This document shows positions 7,747 through 19,700 of a stretch of 19,916 bases of DNA, in pieces. The notes beneath the pieces are model-generated. The model searched no databases. It was not told where the DNA came from and was given only the letters and a program-made list of their open reading frames with translations. This DNA comes from CAYOHP01 sp964403795 [NCBI: uncultured bacterium]. Lineage in GTDB: Bacteria; Muiribacteriota; UBA6191; CAZXTJ01. Numbering within the stretch: the stretch's first letter is position 1; the number at the start of each line of letters is the position of its first letter. The position numbers and the translations under genes were made by a program. The stretch lies in NCBI GenBank assembly GCA_964403795.1, contig CAYOHP010000113.1, forward strand, positions 1-19,916. The letters are read 5' to 3'.

Positions 7747-10700
7747 TTGCACCCGAACTCCGGCACCCGATTCCCCCCTCGTTCCCGGCTGGCACCGGAG
7801 CCCGGGAGTCGGTCTCCTGGACCGCTCCAGGCCCCGGCGCGCCCGTTTGCCCAGAGCCCCGGGTTCAGCCTGATCGAACTGCTGCTCGCAGTCACGATCA
7901 TGAGCTTGACCACCTACCTGGCGTTCTCGATCGCCAACCCCACGGCCGGGGCCCGCCGGGATTCCGCCAAGACCCAGCTCGAGCAGCTCGGCAACGCCAT
8001 CCTCCTCTACAACCTGAACAACCCGACCAACCCCTTCATGGGAGGCATCGGTCCCGACGTCACCAATCCCCGGCCGTGGTGGCTGGCGCTGGGCAGCGGC
8101 TTCCACGATCCCCAGATGGCCGACCCGTGGGGCTTCCCCTTCAACCACGACGGGGACCGCGGCCTGGTCTACTCGTTCGGCGAGGACAACCAGGACAACC
8201 AGGCCAGCGGCGACGACCTCGTCCACTTCTACCGGCCGCCCACCACCTTCGTGAAGAACCGGACGCCGGCGCCCTCGAGCACCGTGATGAGCGCCGCCTT
8301 CGACCTCTTCGCCGACTGGAAGCTCCGCGGCACGCTCGGCCCCACCACCGCCACCATCAGCCTGGACGGCGTGGGCATCGGCCCCGTGACCTGGACCCAG
8401 GTCGGGTCGCCCAGCGACCTCTATTGGCGGGTCAAGGCCCCCGCCCCTCCCGGCCTGGTCGAGGGCACCCACAGCATCCGCATGATGGTGGGCGGCGGCG
8501 ACGACCTCAAGGGGCGCAGCGCCTGGAGCTTCCATATCGACCGCACGCCCCCGGTGGTCTACGCGGTCCAGCCTCCCGACGGCAGCCGGGGCGACGCCAA
8601 GTTCTTCCCGGTGTCGGCCTTCTTCAAGGACCCTTCGGGGATCCGATTCTCCGAGACCGCTGGTCCTCCGCCGCTTGCCATCAGCCCGGTGCTCACGATC
8701 GCCATCGCGAACCTCGACCCTCCCGACGCCCTGGACGGCTGGGTCGGGACCCACGCAGGTCCCAAGGCGATCCGGGACCTGGCCAAGTCTGTCACGGCCA
8801 AGGGTTCCCGGGTCGACATCACTGGAGGCTCGATCCAGCTCACCCCGCCGACCTCTGGCTGGCCCTTCGGTGAGTACACCTTCACCCTCTTGCTCCAGGA
8901 CTCGATCGGCAATCCCGACCCGATCCTCCTCTCCTTGAAGAGCTGGTCCTTCACGGTCGAGGACCGGGTCGCCCCGCCGCTCACCATCCAGGTCCCCGAG
9001 TACGCCGCCGACCTGACCACCTCGGCCGACATCGACGCCCTGACCTCGGGCGTCCAGGTCCAGGTCGTGGGCGTGACCGAACCGGGCGCCACCGTCTACT
9101 GGAGCGTCTGGCACCCGGACCGCACCGTCGGCACCGAGCTGCCTTCCCCCAAGCAGACGGTGGTGGCCAACGCCTTCGGCCAGGTCAGTTTCCCGATCAC
9201 CCTGCGCAGCGACATGGCGGGGACGCCGGTACCCCAGAACATCCTGGAGGCCTACGTCTGCGACGGGCGGGTCCCCCCCAACTGTTCGGCCGGACCGACC
9301 AACGACCCGAACATGATGACCAAGCACCTGGTCAACCTCTTCGACCCCCGGGGTGCGGTCAAGATCGAGTTCGCCGAGGCCAGTCCCCAGACCACCCACC
9401 CCAACGAGCCGGTCCGCTTCTCGGTGGGCGCCACCGGCGGGACCACCCCCTACGACATCCTCTGGGACTTCGAGGACGGCTACCAGCTCACCGGGGTGAT
9501 GACCAAGCCCTACACCACCAATCCCGCCTGCCTCGCCGATAGCGAATGCTTGAACTCGGTCAACCACACCTACATCGCCACCGGCAGCTACTCGGTCTCG
9601 GTCCGGGTCAAGGACGCCCGCGGCCTCGAGGACTCGAAGCTCCTGGCGGTCTACGTCGGCACCGAGGACTTCGAGCCCACCATCGAGGTCGAGGCCCTCC
9701 CCCCCGAGTTCGCCTACGGCGTCCCCGGCAACGACTCGACCCGCTTCAACGTCACCCTGGGCGGCAAGTTCCTGGGCGCCTGGCGACTCCGGGTCGACGA
9801 GATCGGTTCCTGGAAGACCTTCGCCAACAAGACCCTCCCCACCGTCAACGGCATGCCGCCCGACACCCTGGGACGGCGCTGGTGGTTCGCCGGCAACGAC
9901 AAGTGGGTCGTCAAGGGACCCGCCTCCAACCACCCCGAGTCCCGCCGGGAGGACGCCCCTCCGGACGACCCCCAGACCCTCTGGCAGCTGGCCAGCTCCA
10001 ACAACTTCTCGGTCGAGTGGAAGGGCCAGGACAACACCGACCACGGTGCCGTCGCCCAGGGCTGCCTCGAGGACGAGGAGGTCCCGCTCAACTCCGACGG
10101 CATCATCGACTACTCGGGCATGGTCCAGGGCAGCTGCGCCTTCAACGGCAACAAGCTCGGCGACCCGAGCAACAAGGCCCACGTCATCACCCTCGAGTAC
10201 CGGGACGCCTTCGGCAAGACCACCTGGACCACCGGCCCGGTCACCCTCTACAACTCGATCCCCCGGGTCTCCTCGATCGCGGTCTGGGGCGTCGATGGCG
10301 ACCCCAACTCGCCGCTCCTCTTCGACGCCAACTTCGACAACGTCCCCGACTTCACCAAGTCGCCCCGGGTCGACCTGCTGATCCCCAAGCCCACCTCCGA
10401 GAACCCGACCGACCTCTGGATCTCGAACTACCCGATCGACCTCCACGTGATCACCACCGGGGTGCAGGGCGCCCCCATGCAGCTCACCACCTACGCGGTC
10501 GAGGTGCAGGCCAACACCCTGGTGAAGCGGGGCGAGACCTTCCACAACTGGACCTTCGCCTCCGGCCAGTTCTACGACGCCACCGACGGATCCTCGGGCT
10601 GGATCCCCTACACCAACGAGAACCCGCCCATCTACCGCAACTGGGACCTGGAGGCCGACGCCACCCCCTTCGTCGCCTTCCCCGGCGGGACCCAGAACCT

Positions 10701-13700
10701 GCCCTACACCTACCCGCGCCCTGCCGGTTCCATCTTCCCGCCTCCGCCCAAGATCATCGCCCCGGTAAACGCGCCGGCCGGCACCCACTGGAGCGCGGAC
10801 GGGAACATCCGAGGCCTCCGGCTGTCGGGGCCCGACCTCGACGGCCTCCGGGAGGTCTACGCCATCTTCCGGGACTTCGGTCCCTTCCTCTCCACCCAGT
10901 TGAACGACGACTCCCAGCCCCACACCCAGGGCGTGACCTCGACGGTCATCATCCTCGACCGGACCCCACCCCTGTCCTTGGCCCCGATCTCCATCGACGA
11001 CGTGTCGGTCACCGGGAACCTGGCCGGCCAGGAGTTCGTGATCGTCGACATCTCCCTGAACGTGATCGACGTGCTCTCGGGCATGGTCCCCCGCGGCAAG
11101 GCGGTGCTCCGGATCCCCGGCCGTCCCGACCAGTTGGTGCCCTACCAGAACCAGATCGCCATCAACTTCGGTCGCTTCTCCGACCTGGCCACCCAGGGCA
11201 CCATCGACCTCTCGGCCCAGTTCGACTTCGAGGACAACCTGGGCAACCGCTGCTTCGGGGCGAGCTGCGCCGGCACCGGGCTCACCTCCCACTGGAACAT
11301 CAACCTCGAGCTGATCCAGTTCGCCTTCACCGTGGTAGGGACCGGCGACCTCCGCTTCTACCAGAAGACCGACAACGCCGACCCCAACAACGTGGTGAAG
11401 AACGTCCTCGAGATCCCCTTCACCGCCATCGATTCGAACGGCCAGGACTTCAACGGGCTCTCGGGCCTGGCCAACTACCGGGTCCTCGACTGGCGGGGCG
11501 GCATCCCCGGAGGCGGTGCCATCGACAACTCGGTGGTGATCGCCGACACCAACATCGACCCCGGCCACTTCCCCAACCCCGAGGACCGCCTGGCCGTCCT
11601 CGAGTCGGTGCGTACCGAGGACCTGGGCGGCGGCATCGAGGCCAGCCAGACCTTCGTGGTCGACAACACCAAGTGGTACATGGTCGCCCTCGAGCGCTCG
11701 GTGCTCTCCGGCGAGGTCGTCTACCGGGTCCGCACCGCCTCCAAGGCCACCTACCCGACCCCGCCGCTCTCCAAGATCACGCCCGCGGCCCTGCTCGACA
11801 ACACCGCCAACGGCTACCGGGCCTTCCCGATCGTGGCCGAGGTCAACAAGGTGGCGCTGCCCAACGCCAACCCGCCCCGGCTGAACCGCGGCCGGGTCAC
11901 CCTGCCCCGCGAGATCGTGAACCCCGGCGACACCTCGAACTTCCTGCCCAGCCGGCGCCGCGACCTCCACACCTCGCCGGCCGGCGCCTTCGACAACAAC
12001 GAGTTCTGGGACCGCCAGCTCGACCTGCTGATCGCCACCAACCCGACCGACGTCGAGACCTATGCCTACCGGGGCGTCATCGGCGACCTCGACGGTGGCT
12101 CGGTGGGCAAGCTCGCCTACCGGGTGGGCGTGAACAACTTCTCGGTCCGGGCCAACTTCCGGGACGTGGCGGTTTCCACCGACTTCGCCTACGGCGCCTG
12201 GCAGTTGATCGACGCCACCCTCTCCGACCCGCCGGGCGCCAAGGGTCCGCCCGAGCGGATCGTCAAGGTCTTCCAGGTCAAGAATCCCCAGGTCCAGACG
12301 GTGCTCTCGGGGGTCGTGGACGATCCGACCCTGAACTACGGGTTCGGCTCCAATGCCGGCGGCCTCCACCGCATCCACACCCACCTCTCCGACATCGCCG
12401 AGACCCCGCTCGGGGTGGTCCGGCCCCCGGACGAGAAGATCGGTGGCCAGAAGTTCAAGGTCGTGTGGGCCGACCACGCCAACGCCTTCTCGCCCATGAC
12501 CACTGGGGCGGTCTGGGGCGCCGGCTACGTGAGCTACGACCCCGACGGCAGCTTCTCGACCGCGCTGCCCGACCCCATCCTCGGCGCCACCGGGATCGGG
12601 ATCGGCGACGGCGCCGGGGCCGGGACCCAGTCCTTCTGGTACGAGTTCCCACCGATCCCCGGCCCGCACGGGATGGCGCCCTCCCCCATCACCTCGCTCT
12701 TCCCGGGCGCCGGTTCGATCCTTCCCGCCGCGCACTTCCAGAACAAGCCCCTGGCGACCTGGCGCGGCCAGCCGGGCTCGGCCACCACGACGCTCAACTG
12801 GCCCTTCGTCTTCGACAAGGAGGGCTTCCTGCGGGTGATCATCGCCTACCAGGACCAGGTAGGGAACACGGTCGGCCCGATCCAGATCACGACCTACATC
12901 GACGCCAAGCCCCCGGACATCATCGGCGCCGAGGTCTACATGCGCGGCAACCTCCCCGCCCTGGTGCCGCCCCAGGCCCCCTACACCTTCGGGCCCACCT
13001 ACTACCTCCCGCCCGCCACCCACTACGACCGGGTCGACAGCTACTGGAAGTCCGACCAGACCACCTGGACCTCCAGCAACCGGGTGGAGCTCTACTACCG
13101 GGTCAACGAGTCGAGCCAGCTGGCCCGCGAGTTCGTGGGCCAGGACGCCGATCTGGGTACCTTCGGCACCCTGGTGCCGATCGACGTCGGGTCGGTCGGA
13201 TTCCCGACCATCGGGACCCCGCCCTACGTCGACACCGTTCCGGTCACCGAGACCCTGCAGTTCGCCGGCGCCCAGCAGGGCGAACATCGGATCACGGTCC
13301 GCTTCCAGGACGACTTCGGCAACGTGGCGCCGCCCTTCACCCCACCCCAGGACGACGGGATCGCCATCGAGCCCGACTTCAAGGCCGTGATCTTCCGGGA
13401 CAACGTGGCGCCGGTCTCGAGCATGCGCTGGACGACCTCCAGCCACCTCTTCTCGACCTATTCGAACGCCCCGCTCAACCTGAAGATCAAGCGGCTCGCC
13501 GGGGACGCGTTCTACTGGACCAACTCCACCGCCCCGACCTTCCACGTCACCGCCACCGAGCCCAATCCCATGGCGCAGTCGGTCGGGTTCCGGCTCGGCG
13601 GCTTCCACTTCGACCGCCAGCTCTGGCCGAACAATGTCAACGCCCCCTACCAGCCCGGGAACGTCACCCACTGGCCGACCGGCGACAACTTCCCACCCGA

Positions 13701-16700
13701 GAAGCGGGGCGACGCGGCCCCGATCTCGGCCACCGACTTCCAGCAGGCGATCTCCCTCTCGCTCACCTTGGGCGATCCCACCACCGTGTGTCCGGGCTGC
13801 GACGACATCTCGCCCTTCTCGGGGACCAGCCACGGCCCGCACTTCTTCTCGGTGATGGCCTACGACGGGCTCGGCAATCCCCGCGGCGACCTGGCACCCG
13901 GTACCTCCATGCTCTCCACCCAGGTGATGTGGGACGTGACCGGTCCGGACATCGTCGAGGCCAACCTGGCCGCCAAGGTCCAGATCATCCCGCCCAATGC
14001 CTGGGAGGAGGCGACCCTCACGGTGCCCGCAGGTGGCGGCACGATCGCCTTCGACTTCGAGGCGCCGCTCACCGCCGCAACGGTGGTCATCGTGCCGGAC
14101 CGGGTGACCAATGTCGGCGGGGCGCTTACCCTGCTCGCCAACGGTGGCCAGTTCCGGTCGCTGGGCGCCGCCTCCGGCGCCGCCTTCCCCGCCGCCGCCG
14201 ACGTGATCACCCTCTCCGATGCCACTACCTGGCGGCGCTCGATCGCCATCGCCGGCTCCCCGGTCGCCGACCGGCTCGAACTGAACTTCACGAACACCTC
14301 GGGCGCGGCCCGGGGCATCCGGGTCCGGGTCATCGGCACCCGGCTCGCCCCCAGCAATCCCTACGCCTACTCGAGGGTCCCGATCCCGATCCCGGTCCCG
14401 CTCACCGCTCTCGGGCAGCCCACCTTCGGCGACACCGCCCGCGGCGGCTTCCACAATGCCACCCGTTTCCGCTTCACCTGGAACGAGATCACCGCGGGCG
14501 GTGCCGACCCGGCCTGCGTGGGCGGTGCCCCCCTGGCAGCCCTCGATCCGGTGGGAGCCGGGGGCGTGGCGATCGGCGTCGACTGCCGCCGCCATGACGC
14601 CTCCGACGGCAACGTCTCCCGGGAATGGGAACCCCGCCAGCATGTGAGCGGTGCCCCCCAGAGCTACATCCCCACCGACCTCCCGGTCTTCTACATGGAC
14701 CAGGCTGCCGGTCCCAGTCAGCCCACCACCTTCTCGCTCCGCGCCCGGGACCGCCTCACCAACCGAGGTCCCACCGTCAACGTGATGCGGAGCCACTACG
14801 ACAACACCAATCCGAACCGGGTCGGCAACCTGACCGTGACCGGTGCGGGAGTCGTGGCCGGCGGACCGACCTACTCGACCTCGCAGCCCTACACCCTGCA
14901 GTGGAGCGGGGTGCAGGACACCTCCGGGAACGCCTCGGGGGCCAAGCTCTACCACCTGAGGGAGGCGACCAGCAGCGCCACCCCCCTCCCCTGGCCCCTC
15001 GTGGTCGAGAAGGCCTCGACCGCCACGCCCACGGTGATCAACGACACCGGCAGCGTCTACACCCACGCCCTCTCGATGGTCCCCTTCTCGGCGGGACAAC
15101 CTCTCGTGACCGGCGCCACCCGGGGCCGCGAGGACGACCGCTACTGGTACTCGGTCTTCCCCATGGACCGGGCCACCAACTGGAACCCGACCGTCGCCCT
15201 CGGTCAGAACCAGGTCCAGGTCCTGGTCGACACCACCGAGCCGATCATCGACTTCTTCGGCCTCACCAACACCACGGCCGGGACCTTCTTCCGGAACCGG
15301 GTGGCCGGCATGGCGAACGTCGGGACCGCGACCCGCTGGACCAGCGATCCGGCGATCCTGCTGACCTACCGGGCCAACGACGCCTCTCGGTTCCACCCCT
15401 CCCAGCCGACCGGCGAGGGCGTGGGCGCCGGGGTCGTCAACATGGGGATCGAGACCAGCGCCTTGGCCCTGTCGGCGACCACCGCCGCGCCGGGCATGGT
15501 CCGCTGGAACGACGCCGGAGTCACCCAGCTCTTCGCCTCCCCCACCTGGGGCTTCCAGGACACGATCCAGTGGCCCGCCGAGGCGGCCACCAAGGGCATG
15601 GCGGCCCTCGCCGGCGGCCCCCAGGGTCTCCGGACCATCACCCTCCGTCCCATCGACCGGCTCTCGATCCCGGGTGCCCACTACACCACCGAGTTCCGCT
15701 TCGACGAGGTCGGCCCCGAGATCAACCTGGTCGGCTCCGACTTCACGGTGGTCCTCGACACCAACGCCATCTCGGCGCCCTTCCCGTCCAAGCTCGGCGG
15801 CTCGGTCCTGGTCCACCTCGACGGCGTCGACCCGCCCGACGACCCCGTCATCGCCGGCACCCTCTGGGGAGCCGACGGCGACACGCCCCAGATCGGCGAC
15901 TTCACCTCCAAGGACAAGACCTTCTGGGTCGACGACGGCAAGAAGCAGGTCAAGACCCCGATTCCCGCGATCCTGAACGGCACCCGGATCATCAAGGTCC
16001 ACGGCAAGGACGCCGGCGCCAAGGACGCTCCCGAGAGCCAGACCAAGTACAGCTTCAACCTCGGCTCCCAGCAGACCCTCTACGTGGCGGTGGACGCCGA
16101 CGACTCGGCCAACCCGCCGACCGAGTGGCTCTGCACCGGGGCGGCCCCCTGCGACGGCTGGACCAACACCGGCCAGGCCCTGGAGTGCGACGAGAACAAG
16201 ATCTGCGACCCCAACCCGGGAGCCCGCATCTACTCGAAGACCTTTACCGGCCCCTTCCCCCAGACGGTCAACCTGAAGGGCCCCGGCAACGTCGGCAATG
16301 ACCGAGGCTACGCGGTCTTCTCGACCTGGAACAGCTCCAACCTCTACCTGCCCAACGAGGTGGGCTCCGCCAAGGTCGAGATGGTGCGGGACGGCGGCGG
16401 CAGTCCCGCCCTGGTCGCGGGTCGCTTCGGCTCCGGTCTCTCCTTCAGCGGCGATGCCGCGGCCGCCGCCGACGAGGTGGTCCGCATCGACGACACCAGC
16501 ACGATCACGGGCGCGGCGGGATCCGTCGAACTCTGGTTCAAGCCGGCCGGCGACGGCACCATCGTCTGCAAGAACAACGACGGCACGCTGAACAACCAGG
16601 ACTTCCGGATCTTCAAGGTGGGTTCCGAACTCCAGATCGACTACAACTTCGGATCCTCCAACAGCAACGTCGACCTCTTCGCCGGGGCGGACGGGATCAC

Positions 16701-19700
16701 CAACGGCAAGTGGTACTTCCTGGTGATGCGCTGGAACGGCACCAACTACCAGTTCTTCCTGGTCGACGGCGACGACTTCTCGGTCTACAAGACCCGTACC
16801 ATCGGGAGCGGCTCCGGGAACCTGAGTTCCAACACCGCCAAGTGGCTGATCGGCGCCGACTCGGCGGCCGCCACGCCCACCTACCGCAACCGCTTCAACG
16901 GCGTGATCGACGAGGTTCGCATCTCGGCGACCCCGCGGGTCTACCCCGCGAGCTATACCGGCACCGAGAACCTGAGCCTGGCCGGTCCCTCGCTGGGACA
17001 GGTCTACCCGACCACCGCCATCAAGTTCCAGATCAGCTGGCCCCAGATCGACGCCGCCGGCAAGGTCACCGATCCCGGCTACGCGGATGTTCCCTCATGG
17101 GGCGTGGGGGTCCACCAGAACCCGGCGCCCAATCTCACCAACGAGTGGCGCTACCTGATGGGCGGTCTGCCCTCGGGATTCCCCTCGAACGTCGAGACCT
17201 CGACGCCCGCGGCCGGCGGCAAGCTGCCCACCATCGAGTACTTCGCCACCTTCTCGCTCTTCGCCCGGGACCTGCTCGGCAACGAGACCCCGCTCCCGCT
17301 CGAGGTCGTCTCGCTGGTCCGGGACCTGACGCCCCCGGTGCCCCCGCCCTCGATCGACGCCGAATCCACTCCCACCAACGTGCCGTGCATCCTCTGGTCG
17401 GGCGCCGAGGACACTTCCTTCGGCGGGGCCCAGCCGGGTCTCATCACCACCTACAACGTGTTCCGCCGGCCCAGTCCCAACGGCGACAGCTTTGCCGGGT
17501 CGACATGGACCCTGGTCGGGACCACCACCGTCGCCTCGCCGGTCTCGGGCGTCGACCCCGGCAACTACCGGTTCTGCGATCCGACCCACGCAACCCTCTC
17601 GCCCCTGCCCACGGACGGCACCCGGGACGACCTCTACGAGTACGCGGTGGCCTCGGTCGACCGGGTCGGCAACGAGTCGGTCCGCTCCAACGCGGTGCGC
17701 ATCCGCTTCGATACCAGGCCTCCCCGGCTCCAGAACGCCAGTTGGTCGCCGACCTTCTCCGACCGCTTCCGCCACCCCAACATCAAGCTGGGCGGCCTGC
17801 ACTCCGACACCAATTCACCCTTGCTCGTGGATCTTCCCTTCAACCTCGACTTCACGACCGCCTCGGCCAGCCAGGCATTGACGCCCAACAACTTCACCCG
17901 GGTGCGCTCGATCGGGATCCGGGTCTTCGACTACAGCACTACCAAGATCGACCGGATCAAGATCCAGAAGGTCGAGATCTGGCAGGGGGTTCCGGGCACC
18001 GGGACGCTGCGCTGGTCCGCTCCCGGCGTGGCGGCCGGGACGCCCGTCGTCCTCAGCGAGCCGGGCGCCGGCCAGGACTGGGTGGTGTTCCAGGTCATGG
18101 ACCACGCCACCAGCTACCCCACCTTGACCGGGGCCAGCTCGATCCGGATCACCGTGCTCGACGACATCGATCCCCTGGTCGTGAGTTCCCAGGACGCCAG
18201 CTTCCACGTCTACATCTCGGCGCCCACCGGCACCTCGAACGAGTGGGACTGGACCCGGGCCACCTCGATCGGCGTCACCTACGTGGCCACCGACACCCCG
18301 ATCGCCCCTCTCCCTCTCGACGCCCTCGACCCGGGCGCCGGCATCGCCGGATCGGTGGCGACCACCTCGGCGGGCGCCCAGGCCGCTCCGCCGCCCACCG
18401 CCACCTTCGGCTCCGGCGGCGCCGGCAACCTCACCGTGCTGATGGCGCCTCCCGACGGCCTGAATTTCATCAACGTCCGGGCCCTGGACAACGCCGGCAA
18501 CCTCTCGAGTTTCACCAGCCCCAACGAGCAGGGCTACATCGGGGTCCTCCGGGACACCACCGGTCCCACGCTGCTGAACACCCTCTCGAACACCCTGCTC
18601 CTCTCCCAGGCCCCGGGCCGGATCGCCACCCAGGTCGTGGAGAGCGGGCTCGTCCTCACCAACAGCTACCGGGGCGTGTTCCGCGAGTTCAGCTTCGACC
18701 CCTGCCCCGGTGCATGCTCCGGGCCGGCCATCGTCGACGAGGTCCAGATCAAGCTGACGGGAGGCAACCGGGCCCGCTTCCAGGCGCTCCGGGTCCTGGA
18801 GCCCGACGCCATGGGTCGCTTCCTCGATTTCACCCATGCCACCGGCACCTACTTCGAGACCGATGTCGAGTCGACGACCTTCTCGAACACCGAGCAGGAG
18901 ACCTATTCCTTCCCCCGCCCGGTGTGGGTGAAGCGGATCGTCTACAAGCCCACCGGCAAGAACAACAAGAACGGCGGCTGGCGCATCTACGAGTCCCAGC
19001 TCTTCCGCAACGGCATCGCCTCCTCGATCCAGCCTGCCGGCGAGGGCGGCGTCCTGGCTGCCACCAATCTGCGGGAGAAGGTCGAGATCGACGTCGATCC
19101 GCCGGTACTCGCCGACCAGTTGAAGTGGCGCCAGAACTTCGACGGCGGCGGCGGCGAGAAGAAGCGGATCCGGGTCGTGGTCCAGGGATACGAATCCGAC
19201 CGCAAGGTGGTCGCCGCCGACTACGGGCCCGAGACCGTGCTCCGGGAGGACCGGAGCTTCGGACCGCCCCCGCCCGCGGATGTCGTCGACCTCGCCAATG
19301 ACGTCGCCTTCTGGACCTTCGAGCCGGTCCTGGCTGCCGACATCAGCGACGACTTCGACGACGTGAGCCCCATCGCCAATCCCGGGAGCTACGCCGGCGG
19401 CACCGGCTGGGCCGGGAACTGGATCGACTCCGGCGACGGCGACGCCACCACCGGACGCATCCAGGTCGCCAAGCCGGCTTCCTCCGGCGCAGGCGCGGCC
19501 GACAACTTCGAGTCCCTGTCGTTCACCGGCGGCACCGGCTGGGCCGGTCCCTGGGTCGAGGAGGGCGAGTCGGACGGACCCTCGGCCGGTGACGTCCAGG
19601 TCACGGGTGCTGTCGTCGCGACCCCGGCACTCGAGACCTGGTCCACCGGCAACTTCAATGGCGGTTCGGGCTGGACCAGCGCGAGCTGGACCACCGGCGG

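Noticed and set aside
7720-7760. Sigma-54 promoter upstream of the pilin-type gene
   Set aside because: GGC and TTGC elements occur (about 7729 and 7747), but the spacing is far from the required one and the TTGC coincides with the proposed start codon.
7726-16002. A 2,758-codon open frame on the minus strand
   Set aside because: It is the antisense shadow of the giant pseudopilin gene. Its translation is a monotonous mix of V, G, D, R and L without domain motifs, while the plus frame shows pilin, PKD, LamG and FN3 signatures.
9546-19301. Long plus-strand frames (1,683, 558 and 863 codons) in another phase
   Set aside because: They are made of R, P, G, H and Q low-complexity sequence, as expected from shifted reading of GC-rich codons, and they overlap the well-supported giant frame throughout.
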